Source: an uncultured Collinsella sp.
GTDB taxonomy: Bacteria; Actinomycetota; Coriobacteriia; Coriobacteriales; Coriobacteriaceae
Direction of reading: 5' to 3'
DNA: 6,300 bases
Assembly: GCA_900545615.1 (NCBI GenBank)
Contig: UQZM01000079.1
Coordinates: forward strand, 1 to 6,300
Part shown: one piece after another, positions 6,208-6,300 of the stretch
Position numbering within the stretch: position 1 is the stretch's first letter
Layout of the letters: each line of letters starts with the position of its first letter
Notes under the pieces: generated by a model
What the model was told of the DNA's origin: nothing
Seen by the model: the letters and a program-made list of their open reading frames with translations, nothing else
Database searches by the model: none
Program-made: the position numbers and the translations under genes

Positions 6208-6293
6208 CCAGAGCGAACAAGTTGGCATGAAAAAGGCAAGGCATAGACCTTCTGGTCATGCCTTGCCTTTTGAATGACAAATTGTCGCTCTGG
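6208..6293. repeat. 86-bp imperfect palindrome enclosing the terminator
   Basis: CCAGAGCGAACAA (6208-6220) pairs with TTGTCGCTCTGG (6282-6293) with one bulged base. A poorly paired stretch follows, then the terminator stem at 6231-6271. The whole block is one foldback centred near 6251. It may be a dispersed palindromic element that supplies the terminator, or simply an extended terminator. Confidence 0.6.
6231..6271. terminator. Bidirectional intrinsic terminator
   Basis: AAAAGGCAAGGCATAGACC (6231-6249) pairs with GGTCATGCCTTGCCTTTT (6254-6271) with one bulged base around a TTCT loop. The GC-rich stem ending in T4 on the plus strand and flanked by A4/A5 on the other side is the classic form of a terminator working in both directions. 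It would end the aminopeptidase transcript and any converging transcript from beyond the window. Confidence 0.8.
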
Positions 6294-6300
6294 GCGGCGC

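Overview
The window looks like part of a Coriobacteriia chromosome, most likely Collinsella or a close relative. This is inferred from the GC-rich coding sequence, the style of the 6-phosphofructokinase (GGNGS and PKTIDND motifs), the gut-anaerobe mix of an Ntn hydrolase and an M18 aminopeptidase, and the small conserved protein at the left end. No marker gene confirms it.

Left third (1-2236): a small AT-richer hypothetical gene (109-429, minus) is followed by a gene-free stretch of about 450 bases. That stretch holds a 160-bp imperfect palindrome (548-707) and the first copy of a 65-bp palindromic element (762-826). Next comes a minus-strand XRE-type regulator (884-1804) whose product has an N-terminal DNA-binding domain, an 18-residue-period histidine-bearing repeat and four C-terminal membrane segments. 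Its upstream region contains small operator-like palindromes. A second copy of the 65-bp element (1990-2054) lies beyond it, so the regulator sits between two same-orientation copies. A different GC-rich palindrome (2117-2213) lies just past the end of pfkA.

Right two thirds (2237-6300): pfkA (2237-3316, minus) is a 359-residue phosphofructokinase with an unusual active-site signature. It is preceded by a 10-bp perfect inverted repeat that may be an operator. Upstream on the same strand is a membrane-anchored linear amide C-N hydrolase (bile-salt-hydrolase / penicillin-acylase superfamily, 3457-4542). It is divergent from an M18 zinc aminopeptidase (4704-6089, plus) across a 161-bp shared promoter region. 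A strong terminator-like hairpin (6231-6271), nested in a larger imperfect palindrome (6208-6293), closes the window.

The genes do not form an obvious single pathway. They are housekeeping glycolysis, peptide or amide hydrolysis, and a membrane-bound regulator. The most notable content is non-coding: four different long palindromes, one family present twice, in 6.3 kb. I see no clear new defence or mobile system, no tRNA or rRNA, no CRISPR array and no transposase gene.
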